A DNA stretch of 28,319 nt from an uncultured Rickettsiales bacterium (GTDB lineage: Bacteria; Pseudomonadota; Alphaproteobacteria; Rickettsiales; UBA1997). How positions within the stretch are numbered: position 1 is the first letter of the stretch; the number at the start of each line of letters is the position of its first letter. The notes under the pieces are model-generated. The model saw nothing but the letters and a program-made list of their open reading frames with translations, was not told the origin of the DNA and made no database searches. The DNA lies in contig CAKVBE010000002.1 in assembly GCA_934725005.1 (NCBI GenBank), forward strand, positions 1 to 28,319, written 5' to 3'. The translations under genes were made by a program, and so were the position numbers. This document shows positions 15,932 to 24,698 of this stretch, one piece after another.

Positions 15932-16522
15932 TTAATTTTTTAAAATTGGAGTACCCAAAACTTTTTTATAAGACCAAATATTATTAAAAATTAAATAAAT
16001 TAATATAATATTTGTATAAAAAGATTTATTGTTAAACATTAAGTAATAAAACATATTATTAATTATATTTGAATTTAATAAATTAGTAAAGCAAATAACT
16101 GGAACATTATAATTTGAAATTTTATTTAAAAAAATAGCATTTGTTTTATAATCTAAACTAATTACTAAATCTGGAAAATTATCTAAATAATTAATTAAAT
16201 TGACTTGTTTAGCTTTAAAATTTGATAAATAAGAACAATGCATTTGTTTACTATTTTTTTTTATTAAAAAATTTAAAATTTTATTATTAGTATATAAAAA
16301 TAAAATATTACCATTATTACGAGTTATTGTTTTAATTATTTCTAAATTTTGACGAAGATATTTTATAAATATATTAATATTTAAAAATAAATAATTAAAT
16401 TTATAACCAATAAATAATGTATGATAAATTTTAGTATTTGTTTTTTTCAAATAAAAACAAAGAACAAAAAAATATTTGTTATTTAAAATATTAAAATTAT
16501 TTAAAATTGTATTATTTAGCAT
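15932..16522 (-). CDS. rps2: Ribosomal protein S2 (uS2), diverged
   Basis: uS2 binds late to the small subunit between head and body. It has 196 residues. The Rossmann-like features appear in order: GYKFNYLFLNINIFIKYLRQNLEIIKTI (39-66), then GNILFLYTNNK (71-81). Next are PDLVISLDYKTNAIFLNKISNYNVPVICFTNLLN (117-150), corresponding to the family's PDlvivlD---e--AikEa--l-iPvIgl-DTn, and FNNKSFYTNIILIY (163-176). rpl6 and rps2 are adjacent in oomycete mtDNA too, which supports the call. It overlaps rpl6 by 11 bp. Confidence 0.82.
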   Translation of the reverse strand: MLNNTILNNFNILNNKYFFVLCFYLKKTNTKIYHTLFIGYKFNYLFLNINIFIKYLRQNLEIIKTITRNNGNILFLYTNNKILNFLIKKNSKQMHCSYLSNFKAKQVNLINYLDNFPDLVISLDYKTNAIFLNKISNYNVPVICFTNLLNSNIINNMFYYLMFNNKSFYTNIILIYLIFNNIWSYKKVLGTPILKN

Positions 16523-17117
16523 TTTTATTTTTATTATTATTTTTTTTTTTCAAAGTAATACATTCATTAATATAGAATATACCAGTACCTTTATATAAAT
16601 TGGTTTTTTTTTGTAATTTTAAGAAAGATGCAAATTGTGTCAAAATCAATTTATTATTACTATACAATGTTAAAGTTGTCGGATTAACTAATTTTAAAAA
16701 AATTTCAGGTTGGACATTATAAGTTAAAAAATGACTGTAACCTACACGAAGTTTAAGTACTTGATTTTCAACAACAAATTTGTAACCTATACCTTTTAAA
16801 TTTAAGGTTAAAGAATATGGAAAATTAAGAGTATATAATGAGGTATAAAAATTATACAAATAATTTAAATAATAACATTTTTCTTTAGTACTCATATAAA
16901 AAGAATTAAAAGCTATAGGATTTATAAATAATGGCATTAAATTATTTTTTAAATTTTTAGTTTTATATAAATTAAAATATAAAATATTATTATATAAAAT
17001 TAAATTAAAAAAATTTGTATTAAATTTTAAAATACCATTTTTTGTAATAAAAATTATAAATTTATTAGTTACTAATATACGTGAATTTTTAAAAATATTT
17101 AAATTTAATTTAAACAT
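16512..17117 (-). CDS. rpl6: Ribosomal protein L6 (uL6)
   Basis: uL6 lies near the factor-binding centre of the large subunit. It has 201 residues. The diagnostic second-domain features are LKGIGYKFVVENQVLKLRVGYSH (107-129), then LYSNNKLILTQFASFLKLQK (151-170). The terminal LYKGTGIFYINECITLKKK (174-192) equals the family's Y-GKGIry--e-v--K-GKk. The first domain is strongly diverged. It begins 7 bp after rps8 and overlaps rps2. Confidence 0.94.
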   Translation of the reverse strand: MFKLNLNIFKNSRILVTNKFIIFITKNGILKFNTNFFNLILYNNILYFNLYKTKNLKNNLMPLFINPIAFNSFYMSTKEKCYYLNYLYNFYTSLYTLNFPYSLTLNLKGIGYKFVVENQVLKLRVGYSHFLTYNVQPEIFLKLVNPTTLTLYSNNKLILTQFASFLKLQKKTNLYKGTGIFYINECITLKKKNNNKNKNAK

Positions 17118-17124
17118 TATTTTT

Positions 17125-17526
17125 TTATTTAATTACTTTTAATAAAAGTAAACCACCTTTATTTTGACGAATAGCTGTATCAATATTTATAATAGTATGA
17201 TTAGTATCATTAATAGATAAAATATAATCATTATATAAATCAATAGAACGTAATTTAATTAAATCCGCAACAGTACAATAAATAAATTTATGAGGTTTGG
17301 AAATACATAAAATTTTTTGAAAAAAAACATTATTAGTTGCAGTATTTAAAAAAATTGTACAAGTTGTAAATGTATCATTAACTAAATATGAATCAATAAT
17401 ATTTAATTGCTGAAGTAATTTAAGTACATTTAAACTAAAAGTATTAAAATGTTTAATTACAACTTTATATTTTTTTAATAAAACAGCATTATTTAAAGTA
17501 TTAATTATTTTAACAAGAGTTAACAT
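17125..17526 (-). CDS. rps8: Ribosomal protein S8 (uS8)
   Basis: uS8 is a primary binder of the central 16S domain. It has 133 residues, the usual length. The N-terminal segment LTLVKIINTLNNAVLLKK (2-19) resembles the family's IaDmLtrIRNA. SKPHKFIY (76-83) is the hallmark equivalent to sKPGrRvY. The C-terminal IRQNKGGLLLLKVI (119-132) corresponds to the A----iGGE-l--vw end. It lies between rps14 and rpl6 as in the bacterial spc operon. Confidence 0.93.
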   Translation of the reverse strand: MLTLVKIINTLNNAVLLKKYKVVIKHFNTFSLNVLKLLQQLNIIDSYLVNDTFTTCTIFLNTATNNVFFQKILCISKPHKFIYCTVADLIKLRSIDLYNDYILSINDTNHTIINIDTAIRQNKGGLLLLKVIK

Positions 17527-17529
17527 ATT

Positions 17530-17859
17530 TTACCAACTAGATTTTGTTAAATTTGGAATTTGATGTAAGCTCATTAATTTTTTAAAATCAGTACGAGAGA
17601 TACCATATTTTGTAATAATTGCTTTAGTACGTCCTGATAAAAAACTAATATTTTTGTGATAAGTACGATAATTATATTTATTTAATAATAAATCTTGATT
17701 CATTACTAATATAAGATATAATAAGCGTTGTTCAATTTGAAAAGTTTTTGCATTAAAAAGATTATTAACAACAAAAAAATCAAAATAATTTGTTTTAAAA
17801 TATTTACATAAAATTTTATAAGTATTACGTTTATTTTTATTAACAAAAATGTAATTCAT
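17530..17859 (-). CDS. rps14: Ribosomal protein S14 (uS14)
   Basis: uS14 is a small-subunit head protein. It has 109 residues, close to the long zinc-free bacterial form. The diagnostic C-terminus SGRTKAIITKYGISRTDFKKLMSLHQIPNLTKSSW (75-109) matches TGR-R----fgisR--fRe-a--G-iPG--KaSW. The paired Cys of zinc-binding forms are absent. A 49-nt leader separates it from trnA. It is the first gene of the rps14-rps8-rpl6-rps2-rpl14-rpl5 run. Confidence 0.95.
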   Translation of the reverse strand: MNYIFVNKNKRNTYKILCKYFKTNYFDFFVVNNLFNAKTFQIEQRLLYLILVMNQDLLLNKYNYRTYHKNISFLSGRTKAIITKYGISRTDFKKLMSLHQIPNLTKSSW

Positions 17860-17908
17860 TCTTATTGTATAATATACTAAATAAAATTATAGTCTTCATT
17901 TAGTAATT

Positions 17909-17980
17909 TGGAAATAACAGGAATCGAACCTATTTCTTATGAATGCAAATCATATATTTTACCATTTAAATTATACCTCC
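17909..17980 (-). tRNA. trnA: tRNA-Ala(TGC)
   Basis: 72 nt. Acceptor GGAGGTA/TATTTCC, D stem ATTT/AAAT, anticodon stem TATGA/TCATA (perfect) with loop TTTGCAT (TGC), T arm ATAGG-TTCGATT-CCTGT, discriminator A. The canonical G3-U70 identity pair of tRNA-Ala is A-U here. G-U pairs occur instead at 4-69 and 5-68. Confidence 0.93.
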
Positions 17981-17981
17981 A

Positions 17982-18054
17982 AGATTAGAAATGGAATCGA
18001 ACCAATTTAAAGAAATTTGCAGTTTCTCACATTAACCTTTTATGTTATCTAATC
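17982..18054 (-). tRNA. trnC: tRNA-Cys(GCA)
   Basis: 73 nt. Acceptor GATTAGA/TCTAATC (perfect), discriminator T (the Cys identity base), D stem ACAT/ATGT, anticodon stem AGAAA/TTTCT with loop CTGCAAA (GCA), T arm ATTGG-TTCGATT-CCATT. Confidence 0.97.
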
Positions 18055-18060
18055 AACTAA

Positions 18061-18135
18061 TAGATCTAATTGGACTTGAACCAACGACTTTACGCTTATC
18101 AGGCGTACACTCTAACCAGACTGAGTTATAGATCT
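18061..18135 (-). tRNA. trnI: tRNA-Ile(GAT)
   Basis: 75 nt. Acceptor AGATCTA/TAGATCT (perfect), D stem ACTC/GAGT, anticodon stem TACGC/GCGTA with loop CTGATAA (GAT), T arm GTTGG-TTCAAGT-CCAAT. It reads ATT and ATC; ATA codons need another tRNA, probably one of the CAT tRNAs. Confidence 0.97.
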
Positions 18136-18141
18136 TTATAA

Positions 18142-18216
18142 GGTAAATAATAGGAATCGAACCTACTTGAGTCAAATCCACAGTTTGATACTAAAACCAT
18201 TTAGTTTTTATTCACC
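18142..18216 (-). tRNA. trnH: tRNA-His(GTG) with encoded G-1
   Basis: Acceptor GTGAATA/TATTTAC, anticodon stem TCAAA/TTTGA with loop CTGTGGA (GTG), T arm GTAGG-TTCGATT-CCTAT. A G at 18216 faces discriminator C, giving the G-1:C73 pair needed by HisRS, so it is encoded and not added later. The D stem is weak (about three pairs). Confidence 0.95.
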
Positions 18217-18241
18217 TTTATTTTATTCTTAATAAGTTGCT

Positions 18242-21199
18242 TTAACGATAAAAGCGTTTAATAAGAATAAAATAATTAATCATAATTTTTAAATTATGTG
18301 AATAGATAAAATTATTTTTAAATATAAAATCATAAAAATCTAAATTATATAATTTAGAAAACATTAAATTATAATATAAATTCTTAATATATAAACTATC
18401 AAATTGTTTAATATTTTTTAATGTAATTAAATTATTTAAAAATACATCATATTCTTTAAAAATATAATTTTTAAAAACATATTTTATAAGTCGATATTTA
18501 CGAATATTATACATAAAATATAAATAAGTATTATAATAAGTATGTTGAATATTTGATGTTATTTTAAAATTTTTATAAATATAACAGTTATTATATAATT
18601 TAAATACACTATAATTTGTAAAATATAATTTATATAAATGTAACATAGTAAAATTATTATAATTATTTAAATTATAATAATAAATTGAAGATTTTGTATT
18701 TAATTTTTTAGTAATTTTTGTGTAAAAATGTACTAAATAATTATTATATTTATAACTTTTAATAGAGTTAATTACCAATTTATGTTTATTATTTTTTAAT
18801 TTAATTCTTCTTATATTTTTATTAATTTGTAAAGAATCACAATCTATTTTTTGGCTAACTTTTGTATTAATTAAATTATAAGTTGAATTTAAACGACGTG
18901 CTGATATATTTAAAATCAAATCTATTAAAAATAAAGTATCATTAAAATTATAATTAGTAATAATATTTAAATTACAATTAAAATTTTGAACTTTTTTAAT
19001 TTTTCGAACATTTGATTTTAAAAGATTTAATTTATAATTATAAAAATATTTACTACGACCTTTTCTATAATGATAATAATTAAATAAAAAATTGAAATTT
19101 TGTTTTAAACTATTATTATTAAAATAAGATGCAATGTTTGTTGGTACAAAACATTTGGTTTTCATATGATTGATATAATAATAATTTAATTTAGCACGTT
19201 GACTATAATAAGATAAAAAACGATGAGAGCGTTTAGTTGCATAACGTTCTGCAAATCGAATATTTAAATAATTATTACATAAATGAATTTTATATAAAGT
19301 ATTATAATTATTTGATTTTAAATTATAATCAATTAATTTGGATGTATTAAAATTTTTAACTAAATTATTTAATAAATAAATATTTTTATAAAAAGTATTA
19401 CAGTTAAAATTTGTAAACATTCTATTTGTTTCAAAAAATTGAAGTTTATCTTTTAATTGTAATGAAAAAATATTTAATGTATTTATTAAATCGTCAGTAA
19501 TTTTATTTGAATTAAGATGTTTAATATTTTGAATCAAATCATTTAAATTTTTAATTATATCTGTTGTATTAATAATACTAGGTGTATAAATTAAATTATA
19601 TAATTCACTAGTAGTTGGATAATATAAGTTATTGATTCTAGTATTAGTTTTGATTTTTTGAACATTTTGAGAAAGTCTCAAACATTGATTATACATTTGA
19701 TTTGAAGTAAAAACACGTGTTGAAATACCAAAACGAATTTTATTATAATATTGAAATAAAAAAGAACGTCTTAATTTTTTAATTGCATTATAACGACGTT
19801 TATTATTTTGATAAAAACTACGACATTTTGTATATAATTTATATTTAAAAACATTTGAACTAATATAATAAGTTAATAAACTAAATTGAAAAGGTTGAAT
19901 ATAACGAGTTTGTTTATTTTTAACTTGTTTAATAACAGACATATCAATTAATTTATATTTATTAGTTCCGGCAAGATCACAATAACCAAAATTTAAATTT
20001 TTATTATTTGAAATTTGATAAAAATTAAATAATTTATTTTTTATATTTAATAGTTTAAAAATATCATACATTACAAATACACTAGTATTATAATGATTAA
20101 CAGAAGCATTAAATTTAAAATTTAATTGATTAACATAATAATTTTTAATCATATAAATATAAAATTTAAATAATAAATTATAATAATATTTAAAAAAATC
20201 TTGATTTAAAGAATTTTTAGAAGTAGTTAATTTAAAATTATTAAATATATATTGAAAAGTGTCTAATTTATCTGTAGTTTTAGATAAAATTTGTAAATAA
20301 GTATATTTTGTTTGAAATACACGTTTTAATAAAATATTACGAAAATAATAATCATTAAAATATAAGCGTAAATATTTCATTAAATATTCAATAGTATTTG
20401 AATTGATAGAAAAATATTTACGTTTATTTAAAACATGTGTCATTTTATTTACGAATAAATAATAATTAAAAACAGATTCAAAAAATAAAAAATAATTATT
20501 AATAAATGAAGTATTTTGAAAAGTAATTATATTAGTTTTTCTATTGCTCCAATTATTATGTTGATATTTAGACTGAATATAAATTTCTTTTACAAAATTG
20601 TTAAAATTTAAAATAAAAAAATTTTTATAATTAAAAAAAATAAAACTGCCTGTTTTATAATCTATTTCTAAATTACGAATATAAGTCAATTTGGTAAAAA
20701 GATTTTTATTTAAATTCATCCAAACTTTTTCATCAATTTTAACTAAATCATTTGTATTTAAAATAAAATTAATATTTGTTATACGATGATTATTAACAAA
20801 AATATAACCATGAGTTATAAAAAAACGAGCTTCATATAAACTAGTTACAAAACCAGCTTTATATAAATTAAAATCTAAACGACATTCAAATTTTAAATAA
20901 TTAGTTCGTAAAATTTGTGAAAAAGAAAATTCATTGTAATTAACTAAATAATTGCGTAAAATTTGTTTATTTAAAAATTTATAAAAATATAAACGTTCAA
21001 CATTTAATTTTCTAGAATGACATAAATAAATCGGACGAATAATTCTTAAATTTTTAGTATTTGCATATTGTTGTTCAATTAATTTTAATGAAGTCCATTT
21101 TTTATGATGTAAGTTCATTAAATTTAATTTTCTCCATAACTTAATATTTTGATAACGATAATAAACTTTATATTTTGGTTTAAAACGTAATGCTTTCAT
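18242..21199 (-). CDS. rps4: Ribosomal protein S4 (uS4) with giant C-terminal extension
   Basis: uS4 nucleates assembly of the small-subunit body. The N-terminus FKPKYKVYYRYQNIKLWRKL (6-25) and following basic region fit mitochondrial S4. An S4 RNA-binding domain is clear at about 105-155, with FECRLDFNLYKAGFVTSLYEAR then GYIFVNNHRI and NTNDLVKI. The family normally ends near residue 200-300, but this frame continues uninterrupted to 985. The roughly 825 extra residues are basic and rich in Asn, Lys, Tyr and Phe, and I recognise no domain in them. The frame has no stop or frameshift across nearly 3 kb of about 20% GC DNA, so it is under coding selection. It has an ATG start at 21199, 6 bp after nad4. 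Whether it is one protein or is processed is unknown. Confidence 0.88.
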   Translation of the reverse strand: MKALRFKPKYKVYYRYQNIKLWRKLNLMNLHHKKWTSLKLIEQQYANTKNLRIIRPIYLCHSRKLNVERLYFYKFLNKQILRNYLVNYNEFSFSQILRTNYLKFECRLDFNLYKAGFVTSLYEARFFITHGYIFVNNHRITNINFILNTNDLVKIDEKVWMNLNKNLFTKLTYIRNLEIDYKTGSFIFFNYKNFFILNFNNFVKEIYIQSKYQHNNWSNRKTNIITFQNTSFINNYFLFFESVFNYYLFVNKMTHVLNKRKYFSINSNTIEYLMKYLRLYFNDYYFRNILLKRVFQTKYTYLQILSKTTDKLDTFQYIFNNFKLTTSKNSLNQDFFKYYYNLLFKFYIYMIKNYYVNQLNFKFNASVNHYNTSVFVMYDIFKLLNIKNKLFNFYQISNNKNLNFGYCDLAGTNKYKLIDMSVIKQVKNKQTRYIQPFQFSLLTYYISSNVFKYKLYTKCRSFYQNNKRRYNAIKKLRRSFLFQYYNKIRFGISTRVFTSNQMYNQCLRLSQNVQKIKTNTRINNLYYPTTSELYNLIYTPSIINTTDIIKNLNDLIQNIKHLNSNKITDDLINTLNIFSLQLKDKLQFFETNRMFTNFNCNTFYKNIYLLNNLVKNFNTSKLIDYNLKSNNYNTLYKIHLCNNYLNIRFAERYATKRSHRFLSYYSQRAKLNYYYINHMKTKCFVPTNIASYFNNNSLKQNFNFLFNYYHYRKGRSKYFYNYKLNLLKSNVRKIKKVQNFNCNLNIITNYNFNDTLFLIDLILNISARRLNSTYNLINTKVSQKIDCDSLQINKNIRRIKLKNNKHKLVINSIKSYKYNNYLVHFYTKITKKLNTKSSIYYYNLNNYNNFTMLHLYKLYFTNYSVFKLYNNCYIYKNFKITSNIQHTYYNTYLYFMYNIRKYRLIKYVFKNYIFKEYDVFLNNLITLKNIKQFDSLYIKNLYYNLMFSKLYNLDFYDFIFKNNFIYSHNLKIMINYFILIKRFYR

Positions 21200-21205
21200 T
21201 TAGTT

Positions 21206-22669
21206 TTAACAACAAACAATGTTTAATAAGAAACTAACAGACATATTCAAATAATCTAAAATAAAAGTAGGATAAATACCAATTAAGAAAACTAAAACTA
21301 AAATTAAACAGAACATAACAAATTCACGTTTATTTAAATCTTGATATAAACCAATAAAATTAACTTGTATATTACCATAACAAACTCTATTAAATAACCA
21401 TAAAGAATAAATACTACCAAACATCATACTAAGAATTGCAAAAACAGCAATAGTTGTATTAGTATTATAAATACCTAAAAAAATTAAAAATTCACCAATA
21501 AAACTACTAGTAGTAGGTAAAGCTATATTTGCTAAAGTAAATAACATAAAAATTACAGTAAAAATAGGCATAGTTTGAACTAAACCACTATAATATTTAA
21601 TTAAACGAGTATGATAACGTTCATATAAAATACCAACAACTAAGAATAAAGCACCTGAAACTAAACCATGGCTAAACATTTGTAATAAAGAACCTTCAAT
21701 ACCATATATTTTATTAGTATATAAACCAATCATAATTAAATTCATATGAGCAATAGAAGCATAAGCAACGATACGTTTTAAATCAGTTTGGCGAATAGCA
21801 ACTAAAGAACTATAAATTAAACCTAAAATACTAATTGTATATACAAAAGGAGTATAATAAAAATTTGCAAAAGTAAATAAAGGTAAAGAAAAACGTAAGA
21901 AACCATAAGTACCTAATTTTAATAAAATACCTGCTAAAATAACAGAACCTGGTGTTGGAGCTTCAACATGAGCTTCTGGTAACCAAATATAGAATGGTAA
22001 CATTGGAACTTTAACAGCAAAAGATACAAAGAATGCAATCCATAAAAGTTTTTGTAAAAATGGATCAAAATTACAAGTTAATAAAACAATATAATTTGTA
22101 GTACCTGTATAATAGAAAATAAATAAAATAGCTAAAAGCATTAAAACAGAACCTACAAAAGTATAAATAAAAAACATATAAGAAGCTAAAATTTTACGTT
22201 CTCTAGAACCAAAAAAACCTAAAATTAAATACATAGGAATTAATACACTTTCAAAGAATACATAGAAAAAAACAATATCTAAACAAGAGAAAACTAAAAG
22301 TAATATTGATTCCATAATTAAAAAGTTAATATAGAAAAATTTAAAATTAAATTTAATATAATTATAACTTGATAAAATACAAATTGGAAATAAAAAAGTA
22401 GTTAATAAAATAAAAAATAAAGAAATACCATCTATACCAATTATAAAATTTAAATTAAAAAAATTTAACCAACTAATTTCATATAAACCTTGGAAATAAA
22501 TAGTTGATTTATCAAATAAAAATAAAAGAAAAATGGAAATAAAAAAAGTTATAGATGTACTATAAATAGAAATAGTACGAATTAATTTATTATTATTATT
22601 ATTCACAAAAAATAAAAGAAAAGCAGCTAATAAAGGTAATAAAATTATAGTTAATAAAATAATGTACAT
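21206..22669 (-). CDS. nad4: NADH dehydrogenase subunit 4
   Basis: This is an antiporter-like pump (NuoM/ND4) in the middle of the membrane arm. It has 487 residues with 13-14 helices. FFYVFFESVLIPMYLILGFFGSRERK (about 132-157) includes the essential membrane Glu. VKVPMLPFYIWLPEAHVEAPTPGSVILAGILLKLGTYG (about 218-255) holds the proton-channel Lys and conserved loop. QMFSHGLVSGALFLVVG (about 331-347) follows. It starts 2 bp after the 148-codon orf and ends 6 bp before rps4. Confidence 0.98.
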   Translation of the reverse strand: MYIILLTIILLPLLAAFLLFFVNNNNNKLIRTISIYSTSITFFISIFLLFLFDKSTIYFQGLYEISWLNFFNLNFIIGIDGISLFFILLTTFLFPICILSSYNYIKFNFKFFYINFLIMESILLLVFSCLDIVFFYVFFESVLIPMYLILGFFGSRERKILASYMFFIYTFVGSVLMLLAILFIFYYTGTTNYIVLLTCNFDPFLQKLLWIAFFVSFAVKVPMLPFYIWLPEAHVEAPTPGSVILAGILLKLGTYGFLRFSLPLFTFANFYYTPFVYTISILGLIYSSLVAIRQTDLKRIVAYASIAHMNLIMIGLYTNKIYGIEGSLLQMFSHGLVSGALFLVVGILYERYHTRLIKYYSGLVQTMPIFTVIFMLFTLANIALPTTSSFIGEFLIFLGIYNTNTTIAVFAILSMMFGSIYSLWLFNRVCYGNIQVNFIGLYQDLNKREFVMFCLILVLVFLIGIYPTFILDYLNMSVSFLLNIVCC

Positions 22670-22671
22670 TT

Positions 22672-23118
22672 TTAAGATTTTTTAGAAAAATTTTGAAATA
22701 AAAAAATAAATTGATATATAAACATATTTAAATAATTATATAATTCATTAGTAGAAGATAAATAAGTTTCTATATTATTCAAAGAATAAAAAGTATTATC
22801 TATTTTACTAAAAAGAATTGTTTTTGAAATATGTGGTAAAAGAAATTGTATTGCAGTTATATCTTGACAGCAATACATTACCAAATTATTAGTTAAATAT
22901 GGTAAAATAATGTAATTTAAATAATTATTGTATTTTAATTTTTTTAAAAAATAAAATTTAATATTATGAGCAGCTAACTGAGTTTGTAAATTAGCATCAA
23001 TTTTTGTATTATAACAAAAAAATATAAATTTAAATTTTTTTAAATTAGAATTTAATTTAAAAAAATAAAAAAATTTACGTATTAATTTTAAATTAACGAT
23101 CGATATCACCGAAAACAA
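22672..23118 (-). CDS. Unassigned 148-codon orf; possible ribosomal protein L10 (uL10)
   Basis: I do not recognise this gene with certainty. It encodes 148 residues, basic, without clear membrane helices, overlapping the end of nad7 by 26 bp and ending 2 bp before nad4. Several features line up in order with uL10, the base of the ribosomal stalk: [20 protein letters not shown] (48-67), like a--ir-vKN-l---a; then [22 protein letters not shown] (76-97), like Gp-alvys---p-aa--l-ef; then [25 protein letters not shown] (106-130), like the family's ---l---i--la-LPs-eEl-a-L. Since nearly all other non-nad proteins here are ribosomal, this is plausible but unproven. The start could instead be a non-ATG codon after the nad7 stop. 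Confidence 0.6.
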   Translation of the reverse strand: MFSVISIVNLKLIRKFFYFFKLNSNLKKFKFIFFCYNTKIDANLQTQLAAHNIKFYFLKKLKYNNYLNYIILPYLTNNLVMYCCQDITAIQFLLPHISKTILFSKIDNTFYSLNNIETYLSSTNELYNYLNMFIYQFIFLFQNFSKKS

Positions 23119-24274
23119 TATCTAAACTACCAATAACAGTAGTAACATCTGCTATCAAATGACCTCTAGTTAAATAATCAACACTTTGTAAATGAATAAA
23201 ACCTGAAGATTTTAAATGGCATCTATATGGTTTATTAGAACCATCTGAAACTAAATAAACACCAAATTCACCTTTAGGAGCTTCAATAGAACAATAAACT
23301 TCATTAGCTTCGACTTTAAAACCTTCACTAAAAATTTTAAAATGATCTATTAAAGATTCCATAGATTGTTTAATTTGTACTTTAGATGGAATACTTATTT
23401 TATAATTATCAGATTTAATAGGACCTTCACTAATTTGATTAATACATTGACTAATAATACGAATACTTTGTCTCATTTCTTCAATACGTATTACATAACG
23501 ATCAAAACAATCACCATTAGTACCTACAGGAATATCAAAATCTACTTTATCATAAGCATCGTATGGGAAAGTTTTACGTAAATCCCATTTAACACCAGTA
23601 CTACGTAATAAAACACCAGTTAAATTTAAATCTAAAGCATCTTGTTTAGTAATAACACCAATATCAACTAAACGTTCACGCCAAATACGGTTATTAGTTA
23701 ATAATTCTTCCATATCATTTAAACGTTCATTAAATTCAACACAAAAAATATATAAATCATTTAAAAAACCTGCAGGAAGATCTTGTCTAACGCCACCTGG
23801 TCTAAAATAATTAGCATGCATTCTAGCACCAGTAACACGTTCATAAAATTCTAATAATTTTTCACGTTCTTCAAATAACCAAATAATAACAGTAGTAGAA
23901 CCAATATCCAATGCATGAGAACCTAAACCAATTAAATGATTTAAAATACGAGTAATTTCAGCAAAAATAACACGAATATATTGAGCTCTTAATGGAACAT
24001 TACATTTTAATAATTTTTCAACCGCTAAAACATAACAATGTTCATTTTCTAACATTGCAATATAATCTAAACGATCAAAATAAGGTAATGCTTGTAAATA
24101 AGTTTTATTTTCAATTAATTTTTCAGTACCTCTATGTAAAAAACCGATATGTGGATCTGCTTTTTGAACAATTTCACCTCTTAATTCTAAAATTAATCTT
24201 AAAACACCATGAGTTGCTGGGTGTTGTGGACCAAAATTTAAAGTAAAACTTTTTAATTGTCTACGTTTTAACAT
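23093..24274 (-). CDS. nad7: NADH dehydrogenase subunit 7 (49 kDa / NuoD)
   Basis: This is the peripheral-arm subunit forming the quinone-binding pocket together with the PSST subunit, which is not encoded here. It has 393 residues, full length. [23 protein letters not shown] (about 13-35) carries the His of the quinone site. Next come [16 protein letters not shown] (about 40-55), YVLAVEKLL (about 81-89), [10 protein letters not shown] (about 157-166) and the C-terminal [16 protein letters not shown], which matches the family's end exactly. It begins 2 bp after rpl16. The following orf starts inside its last codons. Confidence 0.98.
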   Translation of the reverse strand: MLKRRQLKSFTLNFGPQHPATHGVLRLILELRGEIVQKADPHIGFLHRGTEKLIENKTYLQALPYFDRLDYIAMLENEHCYVLAVEKLLKCNVPLRAQYIRVIFAEITRILNHLIGLGSHALDIGSTTVIIWLFEEREKLLEFYERVTGARMHANYFRPGGVRQDLPAGFLNDLYIFCVEFNERLNDMEELLTNNRIWRERLVDIGVITKQDALDLNLTGVLLRSTGVKWDLRKTFPYDAYDKVDFDIPVGTNGDCFDRYVIRIEEMRQSIRIISQCINQISEGPIKSDNYKISIPSKVQIKQSMESLIDHFKIFSEGFKVEANEVYCSIEAPKGEFGVYLVSDGSNKPYRCHLKSSGFIHLQSVDYLTRGHLIADVTTVIGSLDIVFGDIDR

Positions 24275-24276
24275 TT

Positions 24277-24696
24277 TTAATTAAATTTTTTTAAATTAAC
24301 AATTTTAGTTTTAATGCGTAATTTTGACGCACCATAAGTTAATGCTTTATAAGCTACATTTTCATATACATCGCTGATTTCAAATAAAATTTTACCAGGT
24401 TTAACTAAACAAACCCAATATTTAATATCACCTTTACCTTTACCCATACGTGAATCGATATTTTTAGAAGTAACAGAAACATCAGGAAAAACATTTATAT
24501 AAACTTTTGTTTGTTTATCTAAAAAACGATTTATTGCCATATAGGTAGTTTCTATTTGTTTAGAAGTTAAACGTGTATAATCAAGTGCTTTTAAACCGTA
24601 ACTACCTTTTGTTAATATTTTTGAATTATAATTTAAACCGTGTAATCTATTTTTTTTTATTTTAAAATTTTTAAATTTTTTTGGTTTTAAAAGCAT
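24277..24696 (-). CDS. rpl16: Ribosomal protein L16 (uL16)
   Basis: uL16 lies near the A-site tRNA elbow. It has 139 residues, the usual length. The N-terminal [20 protein letters not shown] (2-21) fits ML-PKr-kyrk--kgr--[30 protein letters not shown] (about 32-60) fits the next block. The diagnostic [26 protein letters not shown] (about 82-107) equals R-GkGKG-v-yWv--v-pG-iifEi. It lies after rps3 as in the bacterial S10 operon. Confidence 0.97.
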   Translation of the reverse strand: MLLKPKKFKNFKIKKNRLHGLNYNSKILTKGSYGLKALDYTRLTSKQIETTYMAINRFLDKQTKVYINVFPDVSVTSKNIDSRMGKGKGDIKYWVCLVKPGKILFEISDVYENVAYKALTYGASKLRIKTKIVNLKKFN

Positions 24697-24698
24697 TT

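Noticed and set aside
3493..17859. Alternative genetic code with TGA as Trp
   Set aside because: tRNA-Trp has anticodon CCA, conserved Trp positions use TGG, and no gene needs TGA read-through to reach normal length.
23366..23581. Plus-strand open frames inside nad7 (also 23992-24246)
   Set aside because: Both are antisense to a highly conserved nad7 and show no independent motif.
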